DNA of 64,000 bases from Haloprofundus salinisoli (GCF_020097815.1 NZ_CP083663.1:1798001-1862000); one strand, 5' to 3'. Positions 1 through 9,150 are shown, counted from the stretch's first letter. Notes: generated from the letters alone by a model not told the origin. Program-made: numbers and translations.

Positions 1-483
1 GACCCGTTTAAGCCGGTTGAGTTAGATCCCGTCCTCGACGACGTAATCGAGGACCACCAAATGAAGATTGAGGAGAGCGACGCGGAGATCACCACAGATC
101 CACTCCCCCGGGTTAAGGGCGACGCCAGCCAGCTCCGCCAAGTGTTCCAGAATCTCCTCGATAACGCCATCGAATACTCGGGCGACGAGCCGCCGCGCGT
201 ACATATCACCGCCGAGCGTGACGGCGACATGCACGTAATCTCGGTCCGCGACGAGGGGATCGGCATTGATTCGGATGCCATCAATCGCATCTTTAACGTG
301 TTTCAGCGTCTCCACACCCGCGACGAGCACCCGGGAACCGGCATCGGGCTCGCCCTCTGTGAGCGGATAGTCGAGCGGCATGGTGGCGAGATTTGGGTCG
401 ACTCAGAGCCGGACGTGGGATCGACATTCTCGTTCACGCTTCCGGTTGCGAGCTCATCGGTGCCGTCACCTACCCACGAGTAA
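1..483 (+). CDS. Sensor histidine kinase, C-terminal part (5' end outside window)
   Basis: The reading frame is open from base 1, so the N-terminal sensor and most of the dimerisation domain lie upstream. The visible part is a HATPase_c domain: an N box (QNLLDNAIEYSGD), a G1 box (VRDEGIGID), an F box (FNVFQRLH) and a G2 box (GTGIGLALCERIVERHGG), ending in the usual GSTFSFTLP strand. It would bind ATP and phosphorylate a histidine in the missing part. The last residues (SPTHE) are read from a hairpin resembling an insertion-sequence end, and the TAA stop lies in the loop of that hairpin. The natural C-terminus may therefore have been replaced by a few foreign residues. Confidence 0.9.
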   Translation, partial: DPFKPVELDPVLDDVIEDHQMKIEESDAEITTDPLPRVKGDASQLRQVFQNLLDNAIEYSGDEPPRVHITAERDGDMHVISVRDEGIGIDSDAINRIFNVFQRLHTRDEHPGTGIGLALCERIVERHGGEIWVDSEPDVGSTFSFTLPVASSSVPSPTHE

Positions 484-630
484 ACTCGTGGGGCTTGGGC
501 GTGGGACTCCCAGTCTGCCGACCCAACAGGGTCGCCGAGGTCGATGTGGCGGTCGGTGGACATCGCCGTCGTCACGGCCATCACCGGCAAGAACGCCCCA
601 CTCGCGTGGGTCTTTGAGGACTATTTGCTA
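473..630. mobile_element. Probable IS200/IS605-type end remnant
   Basis: A perfect 8-bp stem (CCCACGAG, loop TAAA, CTCGTGGG at 473-492) is followed by about 140 bases without a convincing gene and a second small hairpin (CCCAC/GTGGG at 597-610). Subterminal hairpins of this kind are typical of IS200/IS605 (TnpB) elements in haloarchaea. No transposase or TnpB remains. The assignment rests on resemblance to such ends, not on a match made here. Confidence 0.45.
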
Positions 631-639
631 AGGGGTGGT

Positions 640-2307
640 ATGGACGCCAGCAATCTCGACAGCTTCACCTCACGCCGGTCGACCGTCTACGGTCGTCGCG
701 GCGTCGTCTCCACGAGCCAACCGCTCGCCGCGCAGGCGGGCATCACCACCCTCCAAGAAGGCGGTAACGCCTTCGACGCGGCCGTCGCCACCGCGGCGGC
801 GCTGAACGTCGTCGAACCCACGTCGACGGGCCTCGGCGGTGACGTGTTCGCGCTCTACCGCACGGCCGACGGCGAGGTTGGTGCGATGCGCTCGTGCGGC
901 GGTGCGCCTTCGGGCACCAGCATCGAGAAGGTCCGTGAGGCCATCGAGGACGCCGACGAGGAGACCCGTTCGTCGTGGTATCCCGAATCTCGCGGCTACG
1001 CCGTCGATTCCGCGGAGGAGGCGGGCATGCCGTTCATCGGCCCGCACGCGGTGACGGTGCCCGGCACCGCCCGCGGGTGGGAGACCACTGTCGAAGAACT
1101 CGGTCGGATGACGCTCGGCGAGGTGCTGCAACCGGCCATCGAGTACGCGAAAAACGGCTACCCGGTGTCGGAAGTCGTCGCCGCGCAGTGGAAGCACGGC
1201 GAGGACCTGTTCCAGTCCGAGCACGCCCGCGACGCGTACCTCTTCGACGGGAAGGCCCCCGAAACGGGCGATATGGCGTCGCTGCCGAAGCTCGGCGCGA
1301 CGATGGAGCGCATCGCCGAGGAGGGCGCGGACGTCGTCTACGAGGGTGACATCGCCGAAGCCATCGCGAGCGAGATTCAGGAGCTCGGCGGCTTCATGAC
1401 CGTCGACGACCTCGCGGACTTCGAACCGGAGTTCGTAGAGCCCGTCTCGACGACGTACAACGGCGCGGAGATCTACGAACTGCCGCCCAACAATCAGGGA
1501 CTCATCGCGCTCGAAGCGCTCAACATCGCCGAGGAACTCGGCGCGGCCGACCGTTCGCTCGACTCCGCAGAGCGCGTCCACTACTTCGCGGAGGCGATGA
1601 AACTCGCGTTCCACGACGGCCACCGCTACATCACCGACCCCGTGTACGAGGAGATTCCGCCGCTGGCGTCGAAGGAGTGGGCGAAGAAGCGCGCCGGGAA
1701 CGTCGGCGAGACGGCCAACCACGACGTGAGTTTCGGAGTTCCGGACGCACAGGCCGAAGACGCCGACACCGTCCTGCTCTGCGTCGCCGACGACGAGGGC
1801 AACGTCGTCTCCTACATCAACTCCCGGTTCGCCGGCTTCGGGTCGGGCGTCGTCGCGGGCGACACGGGAATCGCGCTGCAGAATCGCGGCGCGTCGTTCT
1901 CCTTGGACCCCGACCATCCGAACCGCCTCGAAGCGGGCAAGCGGCCGTTCCATACCCTGGTTCCGGCCGTCGCCAAACTCGGCGAGGACGACTGGGCGGC
2001 GTTCGGCGTGATGGGCGGCTACATGCAGCCGCAGGGCCACGTTCAGGTCATCTCGAACGTCGTCGACTACGACCTCTCGATTCAGGCGGCGCTGGACCGC
2101 CCGCGCTGGCGCTACCGCGAGGACGGACAGCTGGCCGTCGAGGAGTTCTCCGACACCGGCGTCCCGACGGCGCTCACCCGGATGGGCCACGAGGTCCAGA
2201 TCCTCGCGCCGCTGATGTTCGGCGGCGCGCAGTTCGTCCGCAACAACGCGGGCGTTCTCTCGGCGGCGACCGAACCCCGAAAAGACGGCAACGCGCTGGG
2301 GTACTGA
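640..2307 (+). CDS. ggt: Gamma-glutamyltransferase family protein
   Basis: The 555-residue protein is an N-terminal nucleophile hydrolase that transfers or hydrolyses gamma-glutamyl groups, for example from glutathione-like thiols or polyglutamate. The N-terminal half carries the family's GGNAFDAAVATAAALNVVEP block. The small-subunit start is at DTVLLCV, where Thr377 would be the autoprocessing nucleophile. GSGVVAGDTGIALQNRG and the PFHTLVPAV block follow. The ATG at 640 is chosen because AGGGGTGGT lies directly before it and the family homology begins just after; the frame stays open upstream to 544, but that stretch reads through the IS remnant. No signal peptide is visible, so it is probably cytoplasmic. 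It resembles the YwrD-like branch more than periplasmic GGT. Confidence 0.9.
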   Translation: MDASNLDSFTSRRSTVYGRRGVVSTSQPLAAQAGITTLQEGGNAFDAAVATAAALNVVEPTSTGLGGDVFALYRTADGEVGAMRSCGGAPSGTSIEKVREAIEDADEETRSSWYPESRGYAVDSAEEAGMPFIGPHAVTVPGTARGWETTVEELGRMTLGEVLQPAIEYAKNGYPVSEVVAAQWKHGEDLFQSEHARDAYLFDGKAPETGDMASLPKLGATMERIAEEGADVVYEGDIAEAIASEIQELGGFMTVDDLADFEPEFVEPVSTTYNGAEIYELPPNNQGLIALEALNIAEELGAADRSLDSAERVHYFAEAMKLAFHDGHRYITDPVYEEIPPLASKEWAKKRAGNVGETANHDVSFGVPDAQAEDADTVLLCVADDEGNVVSYINSRFAGFGSGVVAGDTGIALQNRGASFSLDPDHPNRLEAGKRPFHTLVPAVAKLGEDDWAAFGVMGGYMQPQGHVQVISNVVDYDLSIQAALDRPRWRYREDGQLAVEEFSDTGVPTALTRMGHEVQILAPLMFGGAQFVRNNAGVLSAATEPRKDGNALGY

Positions 2308-2506
2308 GGCTCACACCCGGCACTTCACGATACCGATAACTCACTTACTCTGAACACTATTTCTCAGCCGATGCAAACACTCTCGCGCGATGTCGCATCA
2401 CTCGTCGGCCAGCGAGAACATATTTTCACCCAGAGCGTCAATAGCGTGTCGTGACCTCTCTCCGCCTTCTTCACCCCCTCACGTGTCGAACGAGGGGTGA
2501 TATCGC

Positions 2507-4093
2507 ATGACACAGCCGATGGGTGACGCCGACGATTCGGGCGTCGTCTCCGGACTCCGGCAGTTCCCACCGAGCGCCGTCGCAGGGCTGTTCTCTCGCG
2601 CGGACGCTCGCTACGTCTCGCCCGTCCTCTTGGCCGGTGTCGCCGTCTACTTTCTCTACCTGACGGTCAACGCCTACCCGGGCTACGGTGCCGGCCTCTA
2701 CAACCTGATGGGCGAACAGATCGCGGCCAACGGCTACCGGCCGCCGGAGTGGATTCCGTACTACACCGTCGACGGGGTACCGTTCGCGTATCCGCCGCTG
2801 ATGTTCTACGTCATCGCCGTGATACGCGACGTGACCGGCGTCGGCCCGTTCACGTTGGCGCGGTTCTTCCCCGGACTCGTGACCATTGCGTATCTGGTGC
2901 CGACGTACCTGCTCGCGCGCGACGTGCTCGCCTCGCGCTCGGCGGCGTCGGCCGTCGGACTCCTCGTCGCGCTCAACCCGAAGGTGCTCCAGTGGCACAT
3001 CACCGCCGGCGGGGTCGTCCGCGCACCCGCGTTCCTATTTGCCGTCTCCGGCATTTACGCTGGATACCGACTCTACACCGCCGTCGAGACGACGGGCTAC
3101 GAGCGCCGATGGATCGCCGTCGCCTCGCTCTGCTTCGGCCTGACGCTCCTGACGCATCCGACGTACACGCTGTTTTTCGTCGGCAGTTTCGTCATCCTGT
3201 GGCTCACGCTCGACCGGTCGCTCGCGGGCTTCCTCCGGGGCGGCGTCGTTGCCGCCGGCGGGTTCGCGCTGGCGACGCCGTGGCTTCTGTGGAACGTTTC
3301 GACGCACGGCCTCAGCGTGTTCACCGCCGCCTCCGGAACGCATGGCGGCATCGGCGGCGGGTTCGCGGTCACTCCGTGGCTCGCCGTGCCGCTCGTGTTG
3401 GCCGCGGCGCTATTTCTCGCCCGGCGGCCGTTCCTCGGCGTGTGGACCGTGGCGGCGGCGCTGCTGTTCCAGCAGGCGCGGTTCGTCGCCTTCGTCGGGA
3501 CGTTCGCCGTCATTGCGCTGGCGCTCGCACCTGTTCGCACCGCGGTCGTCGAGTGGGTCCCTCAGCCGAACCGCCGGACGCTCGCGGCCGTCGCCATCGC
3601 CGCGACGCTGGTCGGCGGCCTCGGCGTCGTCGGCTACTCGATGACCGTCGCCGAACCCTCCATCGCCCCCGCCTTCGTCGACGACGACGACGTGGCCGCG
3701 ATGGAGTGGGCCAGCGAGGAGACGCCCGAGGACGCGACGTTCGTCGTCGTCGGCGACGCCGCCGAGTGGTTCCCCGACGTCAGCAAGCGGACGATGGTCG
3801 TCGGACTGTGGGGCGTCGAGTGGGAGGGTTCGGAGACGTACGCCGAGCAGGTGCGGTTGTACCGGACGGTGTCGACCTGTGACTCCGCCGACTGCGTCTC
3901 CGAGACGCTGAGCGAGACGGACGTGACGCCCGACTACCTCTACGTCCCGAAGGGGACGTACATCGTCCGCGGAAAGCGGACCGCCGGCGGCGACGAACTC
4001 GTCGATTCGCTGATGTTCGCCGACGGCTACGAACCGGCGTACGAGAACGACGGCGTCGTCGTCTTCCGCGTGGTGTCGACGGAGTCGTCATAA
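2507..4093 (+). CDS. GT-C type polytopic membrane protein, putative glycosyltransferase
   Basis: This 528-residue protein has about eleven hydrophobic segments, then a soluble domain of about 130 residues at the C-terminus. The first large loop (after YFLYLTVNAYPGYGAGLYN) is followed by PPEWIPYYTVDGVPFAYPPLMFY. This layout matches dolichyl-phosphate-sugar-dependent GT-C transferases and PMT/ArnT-like proteins, which act on the outer face of the membrane. GAGGGGTGAT eight bases before the ATG supports the start. The gene stands alone, with about 200 non-coding bases before it. The fold class is reasonably supported; sugar donor and acceptor are unknown. Confidence 0.6.
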   Translation: MTQPMGDADDSGVVSGLRQFPPSAVAGLFSRADARYVSPVLLAGVAVYFLYLTVNAYPGYGAGLYNLMGEQIAANGYRPPEWIPYYTVDGVPFAYPPLMFYVIAVIRDVTGVGPFTLARFFPGLVTIAYLVPTYLLARDVLASRSAASAVGLLVALNPKVLQWHITAGGVVRAPAFLFAVSGIYAGYRLYTAVETTGYERRWIAVASLCFGLTLLTHPTYTLFFVGSFVILWLTLDRSLAGFLRGGVVAAGGFALATPWLLWNVSTHGLSVFTAASGTHGGIGGGFAVTPWLAVPLVLAAALFLARRPFLGVWTVAAALLFQQARFVAFVGTFAVIALALAPVRTAVVEWVPQPNRRTLAAVAIAATLVGGLGVVGYSMTVAEPSIAPAFVDDDDVAAMEWASEETPEDATFVVVGDAAEWFPDVSKRTMVVGLWGVEWEGSETYAEQVRLYRTVSTCDSADCVSETLSETDVTPDYLYVPKGTYIVRGKRTAGGDELVDSLMFADGYEPAYENDGVVVFRVVSTESS

Positions 4094-4143
4094 GAGCGAG
4101 AAAGACGCATTCCTTTCGAGGGGAATCGCCAAAACTGCCGTCT

Positions 4144-4368
4144 CTACTCTTCTCGACCGTAGTTAGTTTGCTCTCGGTTCTTCGCAGGAGAGGCCCTGTT
4201 CACGTACCCGAATGCCAGTATTGCGATGACTATCGTCGGCGGAAGCGAGAGAAAGAGAAATCCGACGCCCGTTTGCGAGCTCAAGAGAAGGTACGTGAAC
4301 ACGATACCGAGCAGCGAAGCACAGAGCCAGATGAGCACGTCGAGGCGACGACGGATATCTCGGTTCAT
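4144..4368 (-). CDS. Small two-helix membrane protein
   Basis: The 74-residue protein has two predicted transmembrane helices (about residues 11-30 and 34-53), a basic N-terminus and a charged tail ending in REE. I do not recognise the family. It follows the ABC exporter on the same strand after about 70 bases and could be co-transcribed with it, although a short AT-richer gap separates them. Confidence 0.55.
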   Translation of the reverse strand: MNRDIRRRLDVLIWLCASLLGIVFTYLLLSSQTGVGFLFLSLPPTIVIAILAFGYVNRASPAKNREQTNYGREE

Positions 4369-4437
4369 GTTCCTACACTCGATACATCACAGATAAATTC
4401 GTTGACACACCATCCCTGCGAACACTCGCTCATCTCG

Positions 4438-6363
4438 CTAGTCGCCTGCACCCTCGCGCACCAACCGCGCGACGGCCGCGTCGTCGATTCGGTCGAACTC
4501 GCCCGCTTGTACGCCCCACAGCGTCGCGTACAGACCGCCAATGGAGACGAGTTCGTCGTGGGTGCCACGTTCGACGACGCGCCCGCCTTCGAGGACGAGA
4601 ATCTGGTCGGCTCGGCGGATCGTCGAGAGGCGGTGCGCGATGACGAGCGTCGTCCGGTTTTCGGTCAGGCGGGTCAGCGCCCGCTGGATGAGGAGTTCGG
4701 TCTCGGTGTCGACGGCCGACGTAGCCTCGTCCAACACGAGCACGTCCGGGTCCTGCAGCATCGCGCGGGCGATGGAGAGGCGCTGGCGCTGCCCGCCCGA
4801 GAGTTTGATGCCGCGTTCGCCGATGCGGGTGTCGTAGCCGTCCGGCAGTTCCGAAACGAACTCGTGAGCCTCGGCGGCTTTCGCGGCCGCGACCATCTCC
4901 GCCTCCGTCGCGTCGAACGCGCCGTAGGTCAGGTTCTCGCGCACGGTGCCGTCGAACAGGTAGACGTCTTGGCTGACGTAGCCGACGGCGCGACGGAGGC
5001 TGTCGAGCGTCGCGTCGCGTACGTCGACGCCGTCGAGACGGACCGCACCCTCGGTCACGTCATATAGTCGGAGCAGCAACTTCGCGGCCGTCGACTTTCC
5101 CGCACCCGTCGGCCCGACCAGCGCGATGGTCTCGCCGGGTTCGGCGACGAAGCTCACGTCCGAGAGGACGGGTCTGCCCTCCTCGTAGGCGAACGAAACC
5201 GTGTCGTACTCGATTCTTCCCTCGACGGGGCCGAGGTCGACGGCGTCGTCGCGGTCCGAGACGGTGACCGGGAGGTCGGTCAGCCCGAAGATGCGCTCGC
5301 CGGAGGCGCGGGCGTTCTCGTAGGAGTTGACGATGCGGCCCGCGCCCGCCAGCGGGTCGACGAACCGCTGAGTCATGAAGAGGAACGTGACGAACTCGCC
5401 GACCTGCAGCGCCTCACCGCCGAGCGGGCCGGGCGAGCCGCTGACAAGCCAGTAGCCGCCGATGGCGAACGTCGCCGCGAACGCGACGTTGGCGGCCAGT
5501 TCCATCCCCGGTTGGTAGAAGTACTCCAGTTTGGCGACCGCCCATGTCTTCAGGTAGTAGTCCCACGAGGCGTCCTCGATGCGGCCGTCCTCGTACGCCT
5601 CGGTGTTGGAGGTCTTGATGACCTCGATGCCCGAGAGGTTGTTCTCCAACCTCGTGTTGAGTGCGCCGACGCTCGCCCGTAACGCGCGGTAGCGCGGTCG
5701 AATCGTCCGCATGAACGCGACGGTGAACACCATTAGAACGGGCATCGCGACGAGCGTGACGGCCGCCAACTGCGCGTTGAGCCAGAACAGCACCGCGCCG
5801 ATGCCGAACGCGGAGACGACGAGTTGGACCGCGCCGCTGAGCGTCGTCCCGAGGAACTCCCGAAGGTTTCGCACGTCACTGTTGAGGATGCTCATCACCT
5901 CGCCGGTCTGCTTGTCGTCGAAGAAGGCCGCGTCGAGCCGTTGCATCGTCGCGTACGTGTCGGTCCGGATAGCGTGCTGGACGCGGTTCGAGTACAGCGA
6001 CAGCGAGACGCCCTGGGTCCACGAGAGCCCAACGGTGAGAAACGACGCGCCGACGATGAGCCCGAGCGAGAGCCACAGTTGGGCTTCGGGCGTCGCCGGC
6101 AGCGATTCGTCGGGGACGACGGGGAGTCGATACGCCGTCTCGGTGCCGGGAGTGAACAGAGCGTCGATGGCGATACCGAGCACCAGTGGGGGAACGAGCG
6201 CGACGAGTCGGCTGAACAGACTGGCGACGAGACCGACGGCGAACAGCCAGCGGTCTCTCTGCCCGTAAGCCGAAAAGAGTCGAAACATGGGGTCCGTCTT
6301 CCGTCCTGGGCTGGCATCGTCGGGATTCGTCTCACCGACGGCTGGGGGTGCTGCGTGTGACAT
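4438..6363 (-). CDS. ABC transporter, fused permease and ATPase (exporter type)
   Basis: The 641-residue half-transporter has an N-terminal six-helix exporter domain (about residues 25-350) and a C-terminal ATPase. The ATPase has Walker A GPTGAGKST near residue 420, the Q-loop SQDVYLFDGTVRENL, the signature LSGGQRQR near 520, Walker B VLVLDEATSAVD near 543 and the H-loop VIAHRLSTIRRADQ. It would work as a homodimer exporting a lipid, drug or peptide; the substrate is not evident. The ATG at 6363 is preferred: the longer frame up to 6792 would cover a divergent gene and reads as low-complexity residues. Confidence 0.92.
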   Translation of the reverse strand: MSHAAPPAVGETNPDDASPGRKTDPMFRLFSAYGQRDRWLFAVGLVASLFSRLVALVPPLVLGIAIDALFTPGTETAYRLPVVPDESLPATPEAQLWLSLGLIVGASFLTVGLSWTQGVSLSLYSNRVQHAIRTDTYATMQRLDAAFFDDKQTGEVMSILNSDVRNLREFLGTTLSGAVQLVVSAFGIGAVLFWLNAQLAAVTLVAMPVLMVFTVAFMRTIRPRYRALRASVGALNTRLENNLSGIEVIKTSNTEAYEDGRIEDASWDYYLKTWAVAKLEYFYQPGMELAANVAFAATFAIGGYWLVSGSPGPLGGEALQVGEFVTFLFMTQRFVDPLAGAGRIVNSYENARASGERIFGLTDLPVTVSDRDDAVDLGPVEGRIEYDTVSFAYEEGRPVLSDVSFVAEPGETIALVGPTGAGKSTAAKLLLRLYDVTEGAVRLDGVDVRDATLDSLRRAVGYVSQDVYLFDGTVRENLTYGAFDATEAEMVAAAKAAEAHEFVSELPDGYDTRIGERGIKLSGGQRQRLSIARAMLQDPDVLVLDEATSAVDTETELLIQRALTRLTENRTTLVIAHRLSTIRRADQILVLEGGRVVERGTHDELVSIGGLYATLWGVQAGEFDRIDDAAVARLVREGAGD

Positions 6364-6508
6364 GGGATGGCCGACGCCCGAAGACGCCCTTACCGAAGGT
6401 AACGGTGCCAGCGAAGATGAACTGCGCGGCGGCGAAACGAATCGAACGCGGCCGACCGCGGAGTCTGCCAGTACGTTTTTGGTGGGGGTGTCTGTAGCAG
6501 ACGTTACG

Positions 6509-7003
6509 ATGAAAGAGAGAGTAAATTTTGACAACTGGTCACGTAGACAACTAGTCGGTGGGTTCGGTGCCGCCGTCGTCGGCGGGGGCGCAGTCGGTCT
6601 GTTGACCGTGCGCGGAGAGCAGCGCGAACGGCCGGTCGAGACGATGGAACCGAACGGCGACGGCACGTCGTCGGCGGGTGAGCTCCGCTGGTTGCTCGTC
6701 GACGCGGGTATCGACGTCGGAGAGATGGTGAGCCACGGCGACGACCTCGTCGTCCGATACACCTCGGGAGCAACGTCGCTCGACGAGCACAACCGCGAAC
6801 TCGTCGAGGTGACGAGTCAGTTCGTGAGTCACGTCCAAAACGACGGCGGCGGCGCACGACTCGTCGCCGAGGTGAACGACCGTTTCGACGACGTCGAGAC
6901 GCAATACCACGTCACCGCCGAGTGGGCTAACGCCTACCTGAACGAGGAGATGAGTTCGATGGAGATCGTCAACACCGTCGCGCGCACCGAGCGGACGCGG
7001 TAG
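6509..7003 (+). CDS. Tat-signal-like anchored haloarchaeal protein, function unknown
   Basis: The 164-residue protein starts with a twin-arginine-like motif (SRRQLVGG, residues 10-17), followed by a glycine/alanine-rich hydrophobic stretch to about residue 35. The rest is soluble and acidic, with conserved-looking blocks such as ELRWLLVDAGIDVGEM and HVTAEWANAYLNEEMS. It is probably held at the outer face by an uncleaved signal anchor. The ATG at 6509 places the Tat motif at the N-terminus. The next gene begins 12 bases after the stop, suggesting an operon. No function recognised. Confidence 0.7.
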   Translation: MKERVNFDNWSRRQLVGGFGAAVVGGGAVGLLTVRGEQRERPVETMEPNGDGTSSAGELRWLLVDAGIDVGEMVSHGDDLVVRYTSGATSLDEHNRELVEVTSQFVSHVQNDGGGARLVAEVNDRFDDVETQYHVTAEWANAYLNEEMSSMEIVNTVARTERTR

Positions 7004-7015
7004 GAGCGCTGTTCG

Positions 7016-7570
7016 ATGGTCGCATCCGAACTCAGTCTGACACTCGTTTCGGCGGTCGGTGTCGTCAGCGCCGCCGCCGCGGTGCTCGTCCGACACGTCG
7101 GCTACCCGTCGGAGTACGAGGCGAAAGCGAAGGAAGCGCAAGTACGGCGACTCTCGGGCGGTTCGACAGAGCTTCGTTCGCTGACCGAACTCTCCTCGTT
7201 CGTCGCCCGGCAGGGAACCGAATCGGACCGGAACACCGCCCGCGCCGCCGACGCCGGCGTGTCGCTCGCGCGCACGCTCGAAGACCCCGACCGGTTGAAC
7301 GGTCTCTCCTCGGAGCTCTCGTTTCTCCACGAACCGACGCAGACGCACGAGCAATGCGTCTCGAACCGCAAGAAAGCGATGTTGCTGTTTCTCGCGGCCG
7401 TGATGGGCAACGCGGGCGTCGCCTACGGCCTCGTCTTCGCCGAGCAGACGACGCTGCTCGCGCTGACGGAGACGGCGCTGTTCAGCGTGAGCGTCCTCGC
7501 GTTCGGCGGGGCGCTCTGGCGAACCGCGCAGTTGCTCACCGGTCGACGAACGCTCGATCAGATGGCGTAG
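7016..7570 (+). CDS. Membrane protein, function unknown
   Basis: The 184-residue protein has one hydrophobic segment near residues 5-24, a soluble middle of about 95 residues rich in Ser, Arg and Glu, and two further helices (about 120-140 and 145-165). It is probably co-transcribed with the Tat-signal-like gene ending 12 bases upstream. The pairing of a surface-anchored and an integral membrane protein suggests joint action, but no family is recognised. Confidence 0.65.
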   Translation: MVASELSLTLVSAVGVVSAAAAVLVRHVGYPSEYEAKAKEAQVRRLSGGSTELRSLTELSSFVARQGTESDRNTARAADAGVSLARTLEDPDRLNGLSSELSFLHEPTQTHEQCVSNRKKAMLLFLAAVMGNAGVAYGLVFAEQTTLLALTETALFSVSVLAFGGALWRTAQLLTGRRTLDQMA

Positions 7571-7681
7571 CGGGTTCTCTTCCTTCGAGGAAATCACAGT
7601 TCGACCGGTTGCAGCATCGCTGCCGCTCGGCCAGTGAATCGTTGCGACAGACGAGAGCGCAAAGCGCGCCGGGTGCGCTCG

Positions 7682-8092
7682 CTACTCCTCTCGTGTCGTT
7701 CGTTCTGCCAGTTCTCGAAACGTTGCGTCCGGAAGCGTCGCGTCGTCGTGGTTCGCAAACCACGTCGCAAGCGACGCGAGCAACTCCTCGGCGTCGTCGG
7801 CGACGAAACGCCGGTGGGAGACGCGGCCGTCGACCGACGCGGTGAGTTCGACCTCGAACCGCGGGCCGTCCTCGTCGGTGACGGACGTCTTCGTCTGATT
7901 CGTTCCGTCGTCGTCGCTTGTGACGACGAACGAGTGTTCGCCGCGCTTTCGGACGTGGTCGTCCGCTTCGATGTCGAGGTCCGCGGGTTCAAGGACGCCG
8001 CGCGATATCGGCGCGCTCCGTCGCGCGTCCGACTGGCGTCGGTCGTCGTCTTCGGAGTCCACGGACCGTCGACTGTCGTCGGAGCGGAACAC
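7682..8092 (-). CDS. Hypothetical acidic protein, GTG start coupled to upstream gene
   Basis: A longer frame exists up to 8362, but its first 90 codons read as an arginine-rich shadow of the upstream gene. The proposed start is GTG at 8092, two bases after the TAA stop of that gene, giving 136 residues. The protein is acidic with a coding-like C-terminal half (VDGRVSHRRFVADDAEELLASLATWFANH). No known domain is evident. Tight spacing indicates translational coupling with the membrane protein encoded before it. Confidence 0.6.
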   Translation of the reverse strand: MFRSDDSRRSVDSEDDDRRQSDARRSAPISRGVLEPADLDIEADDHVRKRGEHSFVVTSDDDGTNQTKTSVTDEDGPRFEVELTASVDGRVSHRRFVADDAEELLASLATWFANHDDATLPDATFRELAERTTREE

Positions 8093-8094
8093 GG

Positions 8095-8439
8095 TTACGG
8101 TTCGCTCCGGGAACTGGTCGTAGACGTAGCGGTGCTCGCTTCGTCTACGATGTGCAGTGCCAGTTCGTACAACATCACTCCGGCGAACAGCGTCGCCGCG
8201 CCGAACACGACGGCGGCCGCGCCGACGTACAGGTCGTCGACGACGCTGCTGAACACGCCGAATGATGCGCCGATACTCGTGACGACGACCATGCGCCAGC
8301 CGCGCGAGAGGTTCGCGTAGCCGACGATGAGCGTCGGTTCGATGCCGACGAGTCGACACCATACGACGTACAGTGCCGTGTCGAACTCGAACGCGAGGAC
8401 GGTGAGTCCTACGAGTACCAGAAACGTCGAGTCAATCAT
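8095..8439 (-). CDS. Small membrane protein, function unknown
   Basis: The 114-residue protein has three predicted membrane helices (about 5-25, 48-65 and 70-95) and a Ser/Thr-rich tail. It is the first gene of a two-gene unit with the GTG-start gene below it, and it lies downstream of the archaellin gene on the same strand, separated by about 100 bases holding two hairpins. Read-through from the archaellin promoter is possible. I do not recognise the family. Confidence 0.6.
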   Translation of the reverse strand: MIDSTFLVLVGLTVLAFEFDTALYVVWCRLVGIEPTLIVGYANLSRGWRMVVVTSIGASFGVFSSVVDDLYVGAAAVVFGAATLFAGVMLYELALHIVDEASTATSTTSSRSEP

Positions 8440-8468
8440 TGCGATTCGGTGTGAGAAGTGTGTTCGCG

Positions 8469-8524
8469 GGTCGGGAGGTGTGTCAGCCCCGACCGCGAGA
8501 ATCGAGGGGTGTGTCAGCCTCGAT
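8469..8524 (-). terminator. Twin hairpins with identical loops downstream of the archaellin gene
   Basis: Two stem-loops follow each other directly. One has stem GGTCGGG/CCCGACC (8469-8475 with 8488-8494); the other has ATCGAGG/CCTCGAT (8501-8507 with 8518-8524). The stem sequences differ, but both enclose the same 12-mer GGTGTGTCAGCC (8477-8488 and 8508-8519), spaced by 31 bases. They start 15 bases after the archaellin stop on its strand. A terminator or 3'-end stabiliser of archaellin mRNA is the simplest reading. Confidence 0.55.
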
Positions 8525-8538
8525 GGTTGGTGAAGTGC

Positions 8539-9150
8539 TTAGACTTCGACGGACGAACCTTCTGCGCTGCTGAGGGATTCCGGCACGTTCACGATGTACG
8601 TGTACTGGCTGCCGGACTGCGTAACGAAGCGGACCGTCGCGCTGCTACCCTCTCCGAGGACCTCTGGTCCACCATTCGTGTCGAGGGAAATACCGACCTC
8701 GAACCGGTCCGACTTGGACGTGAGGACGGGAACGGTGCTCTCGCCCTTCAACTCGCTAACGCTGAATTCATCACCCTCTACATTGGTGATATCCTCCCCA
8801 CCGTGCAGAAGCGTGGTCTTCCCGTCTGGGCCGATAAATTCGACGGTGGCGTCGCCCATGTCAATCTCCCCTGCACCGGGCGACTGCATGACCGTGAAGT
8901 GGAGATCGGTGATTGCGGGATTGCCGTCATCGTCCGCGCCGACGTCACCAACAGCACTGGCGACGAGCACCTGGTTCGACACTTGTTCGCTGGAATCTTG
9001 ACTGGTTGCCGTTGCTTGGTTTTGCAGGAAGCCGGCGGTGTTGATGAGAACACCGGCGGCGACTGCCGCCACGAGAATCATGGCGATGAAGATGATCAGG
9101 GTCTCGATACCGACCTGACCTCGGTCGTTGGATTTGTTGAACGGTAGCAT
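8539..9150 (-). CDS. arlA: Archaellin (major archaellum filament subunit)
   Basis: The 203-residue protein has a type III (archaellin) signal: a charged start ([14 protein letters not shown]), cleavage expected after the RG, then a 20-residue hydrophobic helix ([20 protein letters not shown]) that forms the filament core. The rest is a Ser/Thr/Gly-rich, acidic beta domain. The prepilin peptidase ArlK would process it and ArlI/ArlJ would assemble it. It is the only archaellin gene seen, transcribed away from the arl operon starting at 9518. Older symbol flgA/flaA. NxS/T sites are few, for example NQA is not a sequon; glycosylation cannot be judged. Confidence 0.92.
   Translation of the reverse strand: MLPFNKSNDRGQVGIETLIIFIAMILVAAVAAGVLINTAGFLQNQATATSQDSSEQVSNQVLVASAVGDVGADDDGNPAITDLHFTVMQSPGAGEIDMGDATVEFIGPDGKTTLLHGGEDITNVEGDEFSVSELKGESTVPVLTSKSDRFEVGISLDTNGGPEVLGEGSSATVRFVTQSGSQYTYIVNVPESLSSAEGSSVEV

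Noticed and set aside
6364-6792. Longer N-terminus of the ABC exporter
   Set aside because: These 143 codons read as Ser/Pro-rich low complexity and lie across the divergent gene starting at 6509; ATG 6363 starts the homologous part.
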